Source: Microcella pacifica | GTDB lineage: Bacteria; Actinomycetota; Actinomycetes; Actinomycetales; Microbacteriaceae | DNA length: 64,000 nt | Reading direction: 5' to 3' | Assembly (NCBI RefSeq): GCF_009371975.2 | Contig: NZ_VIKT02000007.1 | Coordinates: 1 to 64,000, forward strand | Shown: piece after piece, positions 25,115-33,181 of the stretch | Layout: the number at the start of each line of letters is the position of its first letter | Position numbering within the stretch: the first letter of the stretch is position 1 | Position numbers and translations under genes: made by a program | Notes under the pieces: model-generated | Database searches by the model: none | Told to the model about the DNA's origin: nothing | Seen by the model: the letters and a program-made list of their open reading frames with translations, nothing else

Positions 25115-25354
25115 CTAGTCGTGCGGGGTGTCCGGCGGCGCCTCGCCGTCGGCGGGCTTGTTGGGCGTGACCGCAAGCATGAGCATCGCGAGCACGACGA
25201 GGTCGAACACGAAGGTGCCGCCGAAGAACAGCAGCGACAGCACGAGGTCGCGCGTGACGAGGAAGATCACGCCGCCGAGGAAGACGGCGACGAGCGCGGC
25301 CAGGCCGACGAGTTCGGCGGGGCGCAGCTTCTCGCGCCGGCGGGGTTCAGTCAT
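25115..25354 (-). CDS. Small two-span membrane protein
   Basis: The 79-residue protein has a basic start (MTEPRRREKLRPAEL), two hydrophobic helices (about 14-34 and 38-62) and a Pro-rich tail. Its ATG overlaps the stop of the upstream membrane-protein gene (ATGA). Similar short proteins accompany DUF308-type genes in related genomes, as I recall, but no function is assigned. It converges on purB. Confidence 0.6.
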   Translation of the reverse strand: MTEPRRREKLRPAELVGLAALVAVFLGGVIFLVTRDLVLSLLFFGGTFVFDLVVLAMLMLAVTPNKPADGEAPPDTPHD

Positions 25355-25938
25355 GACGCGGTGTGCTCCTTCAGCTGTGTAGACCACCGCGCGCTCAAGC
25401 CCGCGATGACGAGGAAGACGCCGAGGACGACGGCGTAGGCGCCGAAGAAGCCGACGGCGCTCACGGGGTCGCCGACGAAGGCGAGCACGACGGCGAGCGC
25501 GAGCGTGCCCGCTCCGATCACGACGGCATCGCGGGCGAGCGCGCTGCGGTCGCGGTGACGGATGCCCCACACGAGTTCGAGGCCCCCCGCGAGCACGGCG
25601 AACCCGCCGACGAGCAGCACGAGCATGCCGAGCCCCGCGGTCGTGGTGGTCGCGACGACGAGGAGCGCGAGGAGGCCCGCGATACCCGTGATCACCGCGA
25701 GTCCGCGGTGGAGGAGCTTGAGGGGCTCGCCCCGCCGCATGCGCACGTCGGTGAGGACGAGGACGGCCGCCGTGGCGAGGCCGAAAGCGCCGAGCATGAT
25801 GAGCCCGATGAGCGCGGAGTGGTCGGCGATGAAGGTGATGCTGAGCCCGACGATGAGGGCGGGGACGGCGCGTAGGACGGGGGCCAGCCAGAGAGAACGG
25901 GGGGCGGCGCTCGCGTCGGCGGAGGGCGCGGTGGTCAT
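25351..25938 (-). CDS. DUF308/HdeD-like membrane protein
   Basis: The 195-residue protein has about six spans arranged as three hairpins, with IVGLSITFIADHSALIGLIM and VWGIRHRDRSALARD. The pattern resembles HdeD/DUF308 proteins. The ATG at 25938 is preferred by length and context over an upstream in-frame codon. It is co-translated with the small two-span protein after it. The role is unknown; family membership is moderate. Confidence 0.6.
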   Translation of the reverse strand: MTTAPSADASAAPRSLWLAPVLRAVPALIVGLSITFIADHSALIGLIMLGAFGLATAAVLVLTDVRMRRGEPLKLLHRGLAVITGIAGLLALLVVATTTTAGLGMLVLLVGGFAVLAGGLELVWGIRHRDRSALARDAVVIGAGTLALAVVLAFVGDPVSAVGFFGAYAVVLGVFLVIAGLSARWSTQLKEHTAS

Positions 25939-26009
25939 GGGCCCATCGTAGAGCCGCGCGCCGAGAGGCACCTGCGCGTGCTTCCGGGTTCAGGCGGGCC
26001 GCAAGCGCT

Positions 26010-27404
26010 CTACACGCGAGGCATGTCGGCGAAGCGCGACAGGTGGCCCTGGAAGGCGACCGTGATCGTGTTGGTGGGGCCGTTGCGGTTCTTCGCGACG
26101 ATGAGGTCGGCCTCGCCGGGGCGGGCGCTCTCCTTCTCGTACGCGCTGTCGCGGTGCAGGAGGATCACCATGTCGGCGTCCTGCTCGAGCGATCCCGACT
26201 CGCGCAGGTCGCTGAGGGCGGGCATCTTGTCGGCACGCTGCTCGGGCCCGCGGTTGAGCTGCGAGAGAGCGACGACCGGCACCTGCAGCTCCTTGGCGAG
26301 GAGCTTGAGTGCACGGGAGAACTCGCTCACCTCCTGCTGGCGAGACTCGACACGCTTGCCGCTCGTCATGAGCTGCAGGTAGTCGATGATGACCATCTTG
26401 AGACCCACGGTCTGCTTGAGGCGACGGCACTTGGCGCGAATCTCGGGCAGCGTCATGTTGGGGCTGTCGTCGAGGTAGAGCGGGGCATCCGCAATGCGAC
26501 CGCGCGTCGCGGCGATCTTCGTCCAGTCGTTCGTCTCGAGCGTGCCCTTGCGCATGGAGTGCAGCGGAATGGCCGCCTCGGCCGAGAGCAGGCGCATCGC
26601 GATCTCGCTGCGCCCCATCTCGAGGGAGAACACGATCGTGGGCAGGTCGTGCTTGATCGCGGAGGAGCGCGCGAGGTCGAGCGCGAGCGTCGACTTGCCG
26701 AGCGCGGGTCGGGCGGCGATGAGCACGAGCTGGCCGGCGTGGAGGCCGTTCGTGAGGGCGTCGAGGTCGTGGAAGCCGGTCGGCACGCCCGTCATCTTGC
26801 CGTCGAGCCCGCGAGCGGCCTCGATCTCATCGATCGCCTCGCCGACCGCCTCGGTGAGCGGCACGTAGTCCTCCGACTGCGAATCGCCGGAGACGTTGTA
26901 GATCTCGGCCTGCGCGCTGTTGACGAGGTCGGTGACCTCGCCCTCGCTCGCGTAGCCCATCTGCACGATGCGGGTGCCGGCCTCGACGAGTCGGCGCAGC
27001 ACCGCCTTCTCGGCGACGAGAGAGCCGTAGTAGCCCGCGTTGGCGGCGGTCGGCACGATGCCCGTGAGGGTGTGCAGGTAGTCAGCGCCGCCCGCCTTCG
27101 TGAGCGACGCGGTCTTCGTGAGCTCGTCGGTGACCGCGATGACGTCGGTGGGCTCGCCGTGCGAGTACAGCGAGAGGATCGCCTCGAAGATCACCTCGTG
27201 CTTGGGCAGGTAGAAGTCGAGGCCGCGCACGGCCTCGATGACGTCCGCGACGGCGTCCTTGCTCAGCAGCATGCCGCCGAGCGCGCTCTGCTCGGCGAGG
27301 AGGTCGTGCGGCGGGACGCGATCGGCGGATCGATACTCGGCGGTGCCCCGCGACTCGGAGGAGCCGCGACCGTCGGTCGCGGTGGAGATGTGTGCGATGG
27401 ACAC
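26010..27404 (-). CDS. dnaB: Replicative DNA helicase DnaB
   Basis: The 464-residue helicase has the N-terminal helical domain (LLAEQSALGGMLLSKDAVAD) and a RecA-like C-terminal domain. The latter shows Walker A ARPALGKSTLALD, Walker B MVIIDYLQLM and the SRALKLLAKELQVPV segment. It unwinds the fork as a hexamer. No intein is present. A loader candidate, dciA, lies 21 kb away next to recF. A DnaA-box cluster lies 194-280 bp upstream. Confidence 0.95.
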   Translation of the reverse strand: MSIAHISTATDGRGSSESRGTAEYRSADRVPPHDLLAEQSALGGMLLSKDAVADVIEAVRGLDFYLPKHEVIFEAILSLYSHGEPTDVIAVTDELTKTASLTKAGGADYLHTLTGIVPTAANAGYYGSLVAEKAVLRRLVEAGTRIVQMGYASEGEVTDLVNSAQAEIYNVSGDSQSEDYVPLTEAVGEAIDEIEAARGLDGKMTGVPTGFHDLDALTNGLHAGQLVLIAARPALGKSTLALDLARSSAIKHDLPTIVFSLEMGRSEIAMRLLSAEAAIPLHSMRKGTLETNDWTKIAATRGRIADAPLYLDDSPNMTLPEIRAKCRRLKQTVGLKMVIIDYLQLMTSGKRVESRQQEVSEFSRALKLLAKELQVPVVALSQLNRGPEQRADKMPALSDLRESGSLEQDADMVILLHRDSAYEKESARPGEADLIVAKNRNGPTNTITVAFQGHLSRFADMPRV

Positions 27405-27597
27405 TGCTTCCCCTCCCCGGTGCGACGCAGGGCCCTCGTCAGGAAGGGCCCGTCGCGCGTGACGTGTCGTGTGGTGGACACCAGTGTGCCCAGGTTCGTT
27501 CTACTCCCCGCCGCCGACATTCCGATCGCGGAAGAAGAGTGGGAGGGGGAGAGACGGTTCACTGTAGGGACGGGCGCGGGAACCCCTCAAATCGGCC

Positions 27598-27684
27598 TGT
27601 GGATAACTCTGTGGAGGGATTCCGCGAAACGCCGGTGATGATGTGAGCAGTCTGTGGACTGGCCTGTGGAGTATCCGTGGATTT
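27598..27684. promoter_or_regulatory. Cluster of DnaA-box-like sites upstream of dnaB
   Basis: A perfect box TGTGGATAA lies at 27598-27606. It is followed by TGTGGAGGG (27610), TGTGGACTG (27653), TGTGGAGTA (27665) and CGTGGATTT (27676), all in the same direction. The perfect box is secure; the others share only the TGTGGA core. They might tie dnaB expression or DnaA titration to replication, or be a minor DnaA reservoir. Confidence 0.5.
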
Positions 27685-27830
27685 TTTCGAGCAAATGCCA
27701 CTTGATCAGGGTTTTTTCTCTCACACCTCTGTGTGCAGAAAGAGGTCTCAACCCCCACCTGAACCTTCGGGCGGTCGCCGTCCCTACTGTGCACAAACAC
27801 GCCGTTGCACACTTGACAGCGGGCATGCAG

Positions 27831-27862
27831 AAGGGGTACCCGCCACCAGGCGGATACCCCTT
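27831..27862 (-). terminator. Terminator-like hairpin after rplI
   Basis: AAGGGGTACCCGCC and GGCGGATACCCCTT pair around a 4-nt loop (ACCA) with one mismatch, giving a very stable stem 20 bp past the rplI stop. No T-run follows on the minus strand, so it may need Rho or simply protect the 3' end. Confidence 0.6.
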
Positions 27863-27881
27863 CGAGGTCGTGCTGCGGCGG

Positions 27882-28334
27882 CTAGGACGCGGCGACGACG
27901 CGCAGAGTGATCGTCGCGACGATGCCGTCGCGCAGCTTGAGGATCGCCTCGTGGTCTCCCGTCGACTTCACGGGGGAGACGATCTCGATCATGCGCTTGT
28001 CGACCTGTCCGTGGCCGGCAGCGGCCACGGCATCCGCGACATCGCCGGTCTTGACCGAGCCGAACAGGCGACCCTCGGAGCCCGCCTTGACGGCGAGCGT
28101 CACGGGGTTGGCCTCGAGCCGTGCCTTGAGATCCTGAGCCTCCTCGATCGTGGCGTGCTCGCGCGCGGCGCGAGCGGCCTTGATCGTCTCGATCTGCTTC
28201 TCGCCACCGCGCGACCACGCGACGGCCAGACCCTGAGGGATGAGGTAGTTGCGGGCGTACCCGTTCTTGACCTCGATGACATCACCGGGGGCGCCGAGGC
28301 CCGTGACGTCCTGCGTGAGGATGAGCTTTGACAT
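27882..28334 (-). CDS. rplI: 50S ribosomal protein L9
   Basis: The 150-residue L9 starts [20 protein letters not shown] and has the [15 protein letters not shown] signature. A long helix and a C-terminal domain follow. It is the last gene of rpsF-ssb-rpsR-rplI, 10 bp after rpsR. Upstream in-frame extension overlaps rpsR and is rejected. Confidence 0.95.
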   Translation of the reverse strand: MSKLILTQDVTGLGAPGDVIEVKNGYARNYLIPQGLAVAWSRGGEKQIETIKAARAAREHATIEEAQDLKARLEANPVTLAVKAGSEGRLFGSVKTGDVADAVAAAGHGQVDKRMIEIVSPVKSTGDHEAILKLRDGIVATITLRVVAAS

Positions 28335-28344
28335 CGTGTGCTCC

Positions 28345-28605
28345 CTAGCGTCCCGCGCCTGCGTACGGCAGCAGGGCCATCTCGCGCGCGTTCTTGACGG
28401 CGCGGGCGATGAGGCGCTGCTCCTGCACGGAGACTCCGGTGATACGGCGGGCGCGGATCTTCCCGCGCTCCGAGATGAACTTGCGGAGGGTGGCGACGTC
28501 CTTGTAGTCGATGATGCCGACCCGGATCGCCTTCGCGGGCGCGGCGTTCTTCGCGCCCTTGCCACCGCGTGGCTTGCGGCGGTCGCCGCTGCTCTTTCCT
28601 GCCAT
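28345..28605 (-). CDS. rpsR: 30S ribosomal protein S18
   Basis: The 86-residue S18 has the signature [19 protein letters not shown] and [20 protein letters not shown]. No cysteines are present, so it is not the zinc-binding form. It lies between ssb and rplI in the conserved operon. Confidence 0.95.
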   Translation of the reverse strand: MAGKSSGDRRKPRGGKGAKNAAPAKAIRVGIIDYKDVATLRKFISERGKIRARRITGVSVQEQRLIARAVKNAREMALLPYAGAGR

Positions 28606-28668
28606 GGTGTTGTTGTCCTTCGGTACTAGTCGTGAGGTTGTCGGTAGGCCGCCGTCGAGGCACGCGGC

Positions 28669-29190
28669 CTAGAAGGGGGTGTCGTCAGAGAACGAGCCGG
28701 GCGTGTTCCACACGTCGCCGCCGGACGCCGACTGCTGACCCGAGTTCGCGGGAGCATTCGATGATGCGCCCCACGGCTCGTCAGCAGGAGCGCCGCTGCG
28801 CGCGCCGCCGGCGCCGCCGCTGCCACTGCTCGTGCGCGTGACCTGAGCCGTCGCATAGCGGAGGCTCGGGCCGATCTCGTCGATGTCGAGCTCGATGGAG
28901 GTGCGCTTCTCGCCCTCCTTCGTCTCATACGAGCGCTGCTTGAGGCGGCCCTGCGCGATGACGCGGCTGCCCTTCGTCAGGGTGCTCGCGACGTGCTCGG
29001 CGAACTCGCGCCAGACGCTCGCGCGCAGGAAGAGGGCTTCGCCGTCCTTCCACTCGTTCGACGCGCGGTCGTAGGTGCGAGGAGTCGACGCGATCGTGAA
29101 GTTCGCCACCGCGAGCCCGCTCTGCGTGTACCGCAGTTCAGGGTCGGCCGTGAGGTTGCCCACGACGGTGATGATCGTCTCGTTCGCCAT
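28669..29190 (-). CDS. ssb: Single-stranded DNA-binding protein
   Basis: The 173-residue SSB has an OB-fold domain (about 1-115; [20 protein letters not shown]). A Gly/Ser/Ala-rich linker and an acidic tip ending DDTPF follow; the tip recruits replication and repair proteins. It lies 2 bp after rpsF in the rpsF-ssb-rpsR-rplI operon. Confidence 0.95.
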   Translation of the reverse strand: MANETIITVVGNLTADPELRYTQSGLAVANFTIASTPRTYDRASNEWKDGEALFLRASVWREFAEHVASTLTKGSRVIAQGRLKQRSYETKEGEKRTSIELDIDEIGPSLRYATAQVTRTSSGSGGAGGARSGAPADEPWGASSNAPANSGQQSASGGDVWNTPGSFSDDTPF

Positions 29191-29192
29191 GA

Positions 29193-29588
29193 CTACTCCG
29201 CTGCCTTGGCGGCGGGCGCCTTCCCCGCGGCTGCGGCGCGTGCCGCCTTGGCCTCGGCGCGCGCGGCGTTCTCAGCGTTGATCGACTCGGCGCGCGCGGC
29301 GGCCTCCTCGGAGCGGAGGACCTTCGTGCGCATGACGGCCTCGCTGAGCTTGAGCTGACGATCCAGCTCCTGCGTCGTGGCCGAGGTCGCCGTGAAGTTC
29401 ACGACGGCGTAGATGCCCTCGTTCTTCTTGTTGATCTCGTAGGCCAGTCGGCGGCGGCCCCAGATGTCGACGTTCTCGACCGTTCCGCCGTCGTTGCGCA
29501 CGACTCCCAGGAACTTGTCGAGGCTCGGAGCGACAGTGCGCTCATCGATCTCGGGGTCGAGAATGACCATCAATTCGTACTGATGCAT
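29193..29588 (-). CDS. rpsF: 30S ribosomal protein S6
   Basis: The 131-residue S6 starts [20 protein letters not shown] and includes [20 protein letters not shown]. An Ala/Lys-rich C-terminal tail extends the usual 95-100 residues. It leads the operon. The ribosome site is GGAGGTGG, and a 19-bp inverted repeat lies 30 bp upstream. Confidence 0.95.
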   Translation of the reverse strand: MHQYELMVILDPEIDERTVAPSLDKFLGVVRNDGGTVENVDIWGRRRLAYEINKKNEGIYAVVNFTATSATTQELDRQLKLSEAVMRTKVLRSEEAAARAESINAENAARAEAKAARAAAAGKAPAAKAAE

Positions 29589-29617
29589 GACTCACCCACC
29601 TCCTTCGGACTCGAACG

Positions 29618-29636
29618 GCTGCAGACGGTCTGCAGC
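29618..29636 (-). promoter_or_regulatory. Inverted repeat in the rpsF leader
   Basis: GCTGCAGAC and GTCTGCAGC are exact reverse complements around one base, 30-48 bp before the rpsF ATG. It may be a leader hairpin or protein site. Many bacteria have an S6:S18-binding leader here, but the known bulged motif is not visible. Confidence 0.4.
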
Positions 29637-29687
29637 AGGAGGGTATGGCATCGTGTCGCCGGGCAGAGCCCGGACAACCTTCGCAGT

Positions 29688-31139
29688 CTAGTCCGATGCC
29701 TCTCGGGACTCAAACCACCGGCGCAACCGCCGCTCCGCCTCCTCCTCGCCGAGCGGTCCCTCGTCGAGGCGCAGCTCGAGCAGGAACCGGTAGGCCTCAC
29801 CGACGAGGGGCCCGGGGGGCACGTCGAGAACGGCCATGATGCGCTCGCCGTCGAGGTCGGGCCTGATCGCGGCGAGCTCCTCCTGCTCCGCGAGCCGCGC
29901 AATGCGCTTCTCGAGCTCGTCGTAGGCGCCGCGCAGTCGGGCCGCCTTGCGCCGATTGCGCGTCGTGACGTCCGCACGGGTGAGGATGTGCAGTCGCTCG
30001 AGCTCGTCCTCGGCGTCCCGCACGTAGCGGCGCACACCCGAGTCGGTCCAGGGCGCATCGCTGTACCCGAAGAACCGCAGGTGCAGTTCGATGAGCCTGC
30101 TCACGCGCTTGATGGTGTCGTTGTCGAAGCGCAGCGCCGTCAAGCGCTTGCGCGCGAGCTTCGCGCCGACGACGTCGTGGTGGTGGAAGGTCACGACGCC
30201 GCCCGATTCGACTCGCTTGGTCGCAGGCTTGCCGATGTCGTGCAGCAGAGCGGACAGCCGCAGGACGAGATCGGGAGGTGTCACGGAGCCGGTCGTCGCG
30301 CCCGCTCGAGCACCCTCGAGCTCGATCGCCTGGTCGAGAACCGTGAGCGAGTGCTCGTAGACATCCTTGTGATGCGCGTGCTCGTCGACCTCCAGGCGGA
30401 GGGCGGGCAGCTCGGGCAGCACGACCTCCGCGATGCCCGTCGCCACGAGCAGTTCGAGTCCCCGTCGCGGGGCCGCTGTCAGGAGTAGCTTGGTGAGCTC
30501 GTCGCGCACGCGCTCCGCAGAAATGATCTGCAGCCTCTCCCGCATGCTGTGCATGGCGACCACGACCGCGTCGTCGACGTCGACCTCGAGCTGCGCGGCG
30601 AATCGCGCTGCACGCAGCATGCGCAAGGGGTCGTCCCCGAATGACGACTCGGCCGTGCCCGGTGTCGCCAGCCGGTGCTCGAGAAGGTGCTCAAGGCCCC
30701 CCGTAGGGTCGACGAGGGTGAGCTCCGGCAGGCGCAGGGCCATCGCGTTGATCGTGAAGTCGCGACGCCCGAGATCCCCCTCGAGGGTGTCGCCGAAGGC
30801 CACCTCGGGCTTGCGCGAATCCGCGCCGTACGCATCGCTGCGGTAGGTCGTGATCTCGACGGTCGTGCCGCCCAGGCGCGCGCCGATCGTGCCGAAGGCC
30901 CGCCCGATGTCCCAGTGGGCATCCGCAACGGGGCCCACGATCCTGACGATGTCGTCGGGGCGCGCCGAGGTGGCGAAGTCGAGATCGTTGACCGGTCGCC
31001 CGAGAAAGGCATCGCGCACGGGGCCGCCCACGAGCGCCAACTCGTGACCCGCCGACTGGAAGCGCTCGGCGAGAGCCAGAATGGCGGGATCCGAGGCCAG
31101 GGTCTGCAGTCGGGTGACGGCCGCAGCCACGCTCTCCAT
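29688..31139 (-). CDS. cca: CCA tRNA nucleotidyltransferase
   Basis: The 483-residue enzyme has the nucleotidyltransferase head LVGGPVRDAFLGRPVNDLDF, the RRDFTINAMAL segment and a C-terminal HD domain (LSALLHDIGKPATK). It adds or repairs the 3' CCA of tRNAs, needed because the tRNA genes here do not encode CCA. The start may be the ATG at 31139 or a GTG two codons earlier at 31145. A palindromic AGTCTAGACT at 31149-31158 gives a -10 for both this gene and the divergent DUF6049 gene. Confidence 0.93.
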   Translation of the reverse strand: MESVAAAVTRLQTLASDPAILALAERFQSAGHELALVGGPVRDAFLGRPVNDLDFATSARPDDIVRIVGPVADAHWDIGRAFGTIGARLGGTTVEITTYRSDAYGADSRKPEVAFGDTLEGDLGRRDFTINAMALRLPELTLVDPTGGLEHLLEHRLATPGTAESSFGDDPLRMLRAARFAAQLEVDVDDAVVVAMHSMRERLQIISAERVRDELTKLLLTAAPRRGLELLVATGIAEVVLPELPALRLEVDEHAHHKDVYEHSLTVLDQAIELEGARAGATTGSVTPPDLVLRLSALLHDIGKPATKRVESGGVVTFHHHDVVGAKLARKRLTALRFDNDTIKRVSRLIELHLRFFGYSDAPWTDSGVRRYVRDAEDELERLHILTRADVTTRNRRKAARLRGAYDELEKRIARLAEQEELAAIRPDLDGERIMAVLDVPPGPLVGEAYRFLLELRLDEGPLGEEEAERRLRRWFESREASD

Positions 31140-31148
31140 AGTCACCAG

Positions 31149-31158
31149 AGTCTAGACT
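31149..31158. promoter_or_regulatory. Palindromic shared -10 element (AGTCTAGACT)
   Basis: TAGACT occurs on both strands of this 10-bp palindrome. On the plus strand it ends 7 nt before the DUF6049 ATG at 31166, suggesting a leaderless transcript. On the minus strand it ends 9 nt before the cca ATG at 31139. One site could therefore serve two face-to-face promoters. Confidence 0.45.
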
Positions 31159-31165
31159 TCATCGC

Positions 31166-33181
31166 ATGTCGGTCGAGCGGGGGCACAGGGGCTCCCGCGC
31201 GACATCTCCCCGAATCGCGTCGAGCGCTGTCACCCTTCTGCTCGCGGTGGGCGTCGCCCTCGGAATTTTTCCTCTCCCCCCGGTTGCTCCCGCAAGTGCG
31301 ACGGTGTCAGATGCCGAGGCCGACGGCATCGCGGTCGTCGCCGCGCCGGCCGAGGCAGGGCTCGTGCGCCAGGGCACGATGCTCACCGTGCGCGTCACCG
31401 TGCGCAACGACACCGCACAGACCCTCCCCGCCGGCGAGGTCGTGCTCTCCGTCGACCCCGCGGTGGCGACCGGCCGGGAGCTCTCGGCGTGGTTCGATGA
31501 GGATGCTCCGCCCGCGCTCGACCGCGCGGTGGCCCGCGACACGGTGAGGGCTCTCGAGCCCGGCGCGGTCGCGGTGCTCGATCTGCGGGTCGGGGCCGGT
31601 GAGCTCGGCGTCGACGATCGCTCGGGACCGCGCCGAGCCCTCGTCGAGCTGCGCGCCGATGGCGCCGTGCTGGGTTCCGACCCGACCTCGGTCGTGTGGC
31701 TGTCCGCAGCAGAACCTCTTCCGGTAGGACGGTCGGCGATCGTCCTGCCGCTCACGACTCCTGGCATCGAGACGGCGCTCCTCTCCACGGAGCAACTCGC
31801 ACGGCTCACGGCGGAGGGCGGTTCCCTCACGAGAACCCTCGACGCGGCGGCCGAGCATGACGTCACGCTCGCACTGGACCCGCGCATCGTCGCCTCGACG
31901 CGCATCCTCGGCGAGGACGCACCTGAGAGCGCGAGCGCGCTGCTCGAGCGGCTCGAGGCCAGCGAGGGGGACTCCTTCGCCCTCGCCTGGGCCGATGCCG
32001 ACCCCGCGCTCCCCGTCCTCGCCGGTGCCGCGCCGCTCGAGGCCCCTGATCGCGCTCCCGAGGGGGACGCGCAGTCGTCACGCGAGGATTTCGCCGCGTG
32101 GACGCACGCGACGACCGCGGTCGCCTGGCCCTCCGCGCCCACCACCTCCGATGAGGCCCTCGCCGCACTCGTCGAATCCGGAGCGCAGACGATCCTCGCG
32201 CCGAGCTCTCGCCTCTCGAGCGGGGGACCGCTGCTGACCGTCGAGGGCTCCCGCGTGCTCTCGGTCGACAGTGCCCTGTCCACCGCGCTCGCCGACGCCG
32301 CGTCAGCGCGATCCTCCCAGGCCTGGACGAACGCGGTCGCTCGCGCGAGTGCGCTGCTCGCGGCCGCCGCCGCCGAGGAGCGGGACGTCATCGGCGCCGT
32401 CGACCGCGACGCGAGGAGCGCCCTGCGTCTGACCGACCTCCTCGACGCGCTCGACGCGCTGCCGTGGCGCACCTCCGCGTCTCTCTCGACCCTCCTGCTA
32501 GGCACACCCAGTGGCGCGGCCGACGTGAACGACGAACCAGCCGACGACGCACTCACCGAGGCCATCGCGAGCGCACTCGCCGCCGAAGAGGCCGATCGCG
32601 CTTTCGCGAGCATCACGGCTGATCCGGCAGCACTCATCGCGGAGCGGCGCCTCGAGCTGCTCGCCGCGTCCTCGCCCGGGTGGGCCCACGAGCGCATGGA
32701 TGCCCTCGCCGGCTTCGTCGCGTCCTCCGAGCGACTGAGGTCGTCGGTTCAGGTCGTCGACAGCAGTCCGATCCTGCTGCTGACTGACCGCACCTCCGTG
32801 CCGATCACGATCCAGAACGCGCTCGATACAACGGTGACCGTGTTCGTGAGCGTTGCCCCCGCCACGGGTCAGCTGCGCGTGCTCGACCAGCGCGTCGAGG
32901 TCACGCTCGAGCCCGACTCGAGCGCTCAAGCGCTCGTTCCTGTCCAATCGCTTACCAACGGCACCGTCGACATCACCGTATCGTTGCGCGACTCCGAGGG
33001 CCGCCCTGTCGGAGAGTCCACGAGCTTCGAGCTCAATCTGCAGGCCGGATGGGAGACCGCGGGCACCATCGCCATCGCCGCCGTCATCGCCCTGCTCTTC
33101 GCGATCGGCATCATCCGCAACATCCGCAAGCGCCGCCGCCGCCGCGCGGCGAATGAGCGGGAGACGGAGGACGCGTCGTGA
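31166..33181 (+). CDS. DUF6049-family secreted, membrane-anchored protein
   Basis: The 671-residue protein has an N-terminal signal (about 18-45) and a long extracellular region that starts with a beta-rich segment. One C-terminal span (about 635-655) is followed by a very basic tail (RNIRKRRRRRAAN). This layout and its place before murJ match the actinobacterial DUF6049 family, whose function is unknown but is suspected to relate to the envelope. The murJ GTG overlaps its stop (GTGA). Confidence 0.8.
   Translation: MSVERGHRGSRATSPRIASSAVTLLLAVGVALGIFPLPPVAPASATVSDAEADGIAVVAAPAEAGLVRQGTMLTVRVTVRNDTAQTLPAGEVVLSVDPAVATGRELSAWFDEDAPPALDRAVARDTVRALEPGAVAVLDLRVGAGELGVDDRSGPRRALVELRADGAVLGSDPTSVVWLSAAEPLPVGRSAIVLPLTTPGIETALLSTEQLARLTAEGGSLTRTLDAAAEHDVTLALDPRIVASTRILGEDAPESASALLERLEASEGDSFALAWADADPALPVLAGAAPLEAPDRAPEGDAQSSREDFAAWTHATTAVAWPSAPTTSDEALAALVESGAQTILAPSSRLSSGGPLLTVEGSRVLSVDSALSTALADAASARSSQAWTNAVARASALLAAAAAEERDVIGAVDRDARSALRLTDLLDALDALPWRTSASLSTLLLGTPSGAADVNDEPADDALTEAIASALAAEEADRAFASITADPAALIAERRLELLAASSPGWAHERMDALAGFVASSERLRSSVQVVDSSPILLLTDRTSVPITIQNALDTTVTVFVSVAPATGQLRVLDQRVEVTLEPDSSAQALVPVQSLTNGTVDITVSLRDSEGRPVGESTSFELNLQAGWETAGTIAIAAVIALLFAIGIIRNIRKRRRRRAANERETEDAS

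Larger units (their letters stand above)
27405..27881. other. Intergenic region dnaB-rplI with DnaA-box-like cluster
   Basis: No gene is supported in these 477 bases, which are more A+T-rich than their surroundings between about 27600 and 27800. They contain the DnaA-box-like cluster at 27598-27684, T-runs at about 27683 and 27712, and the hairpin at 27831-27862. Short open frames on both strands lack coding character. Confidence 0.5.
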
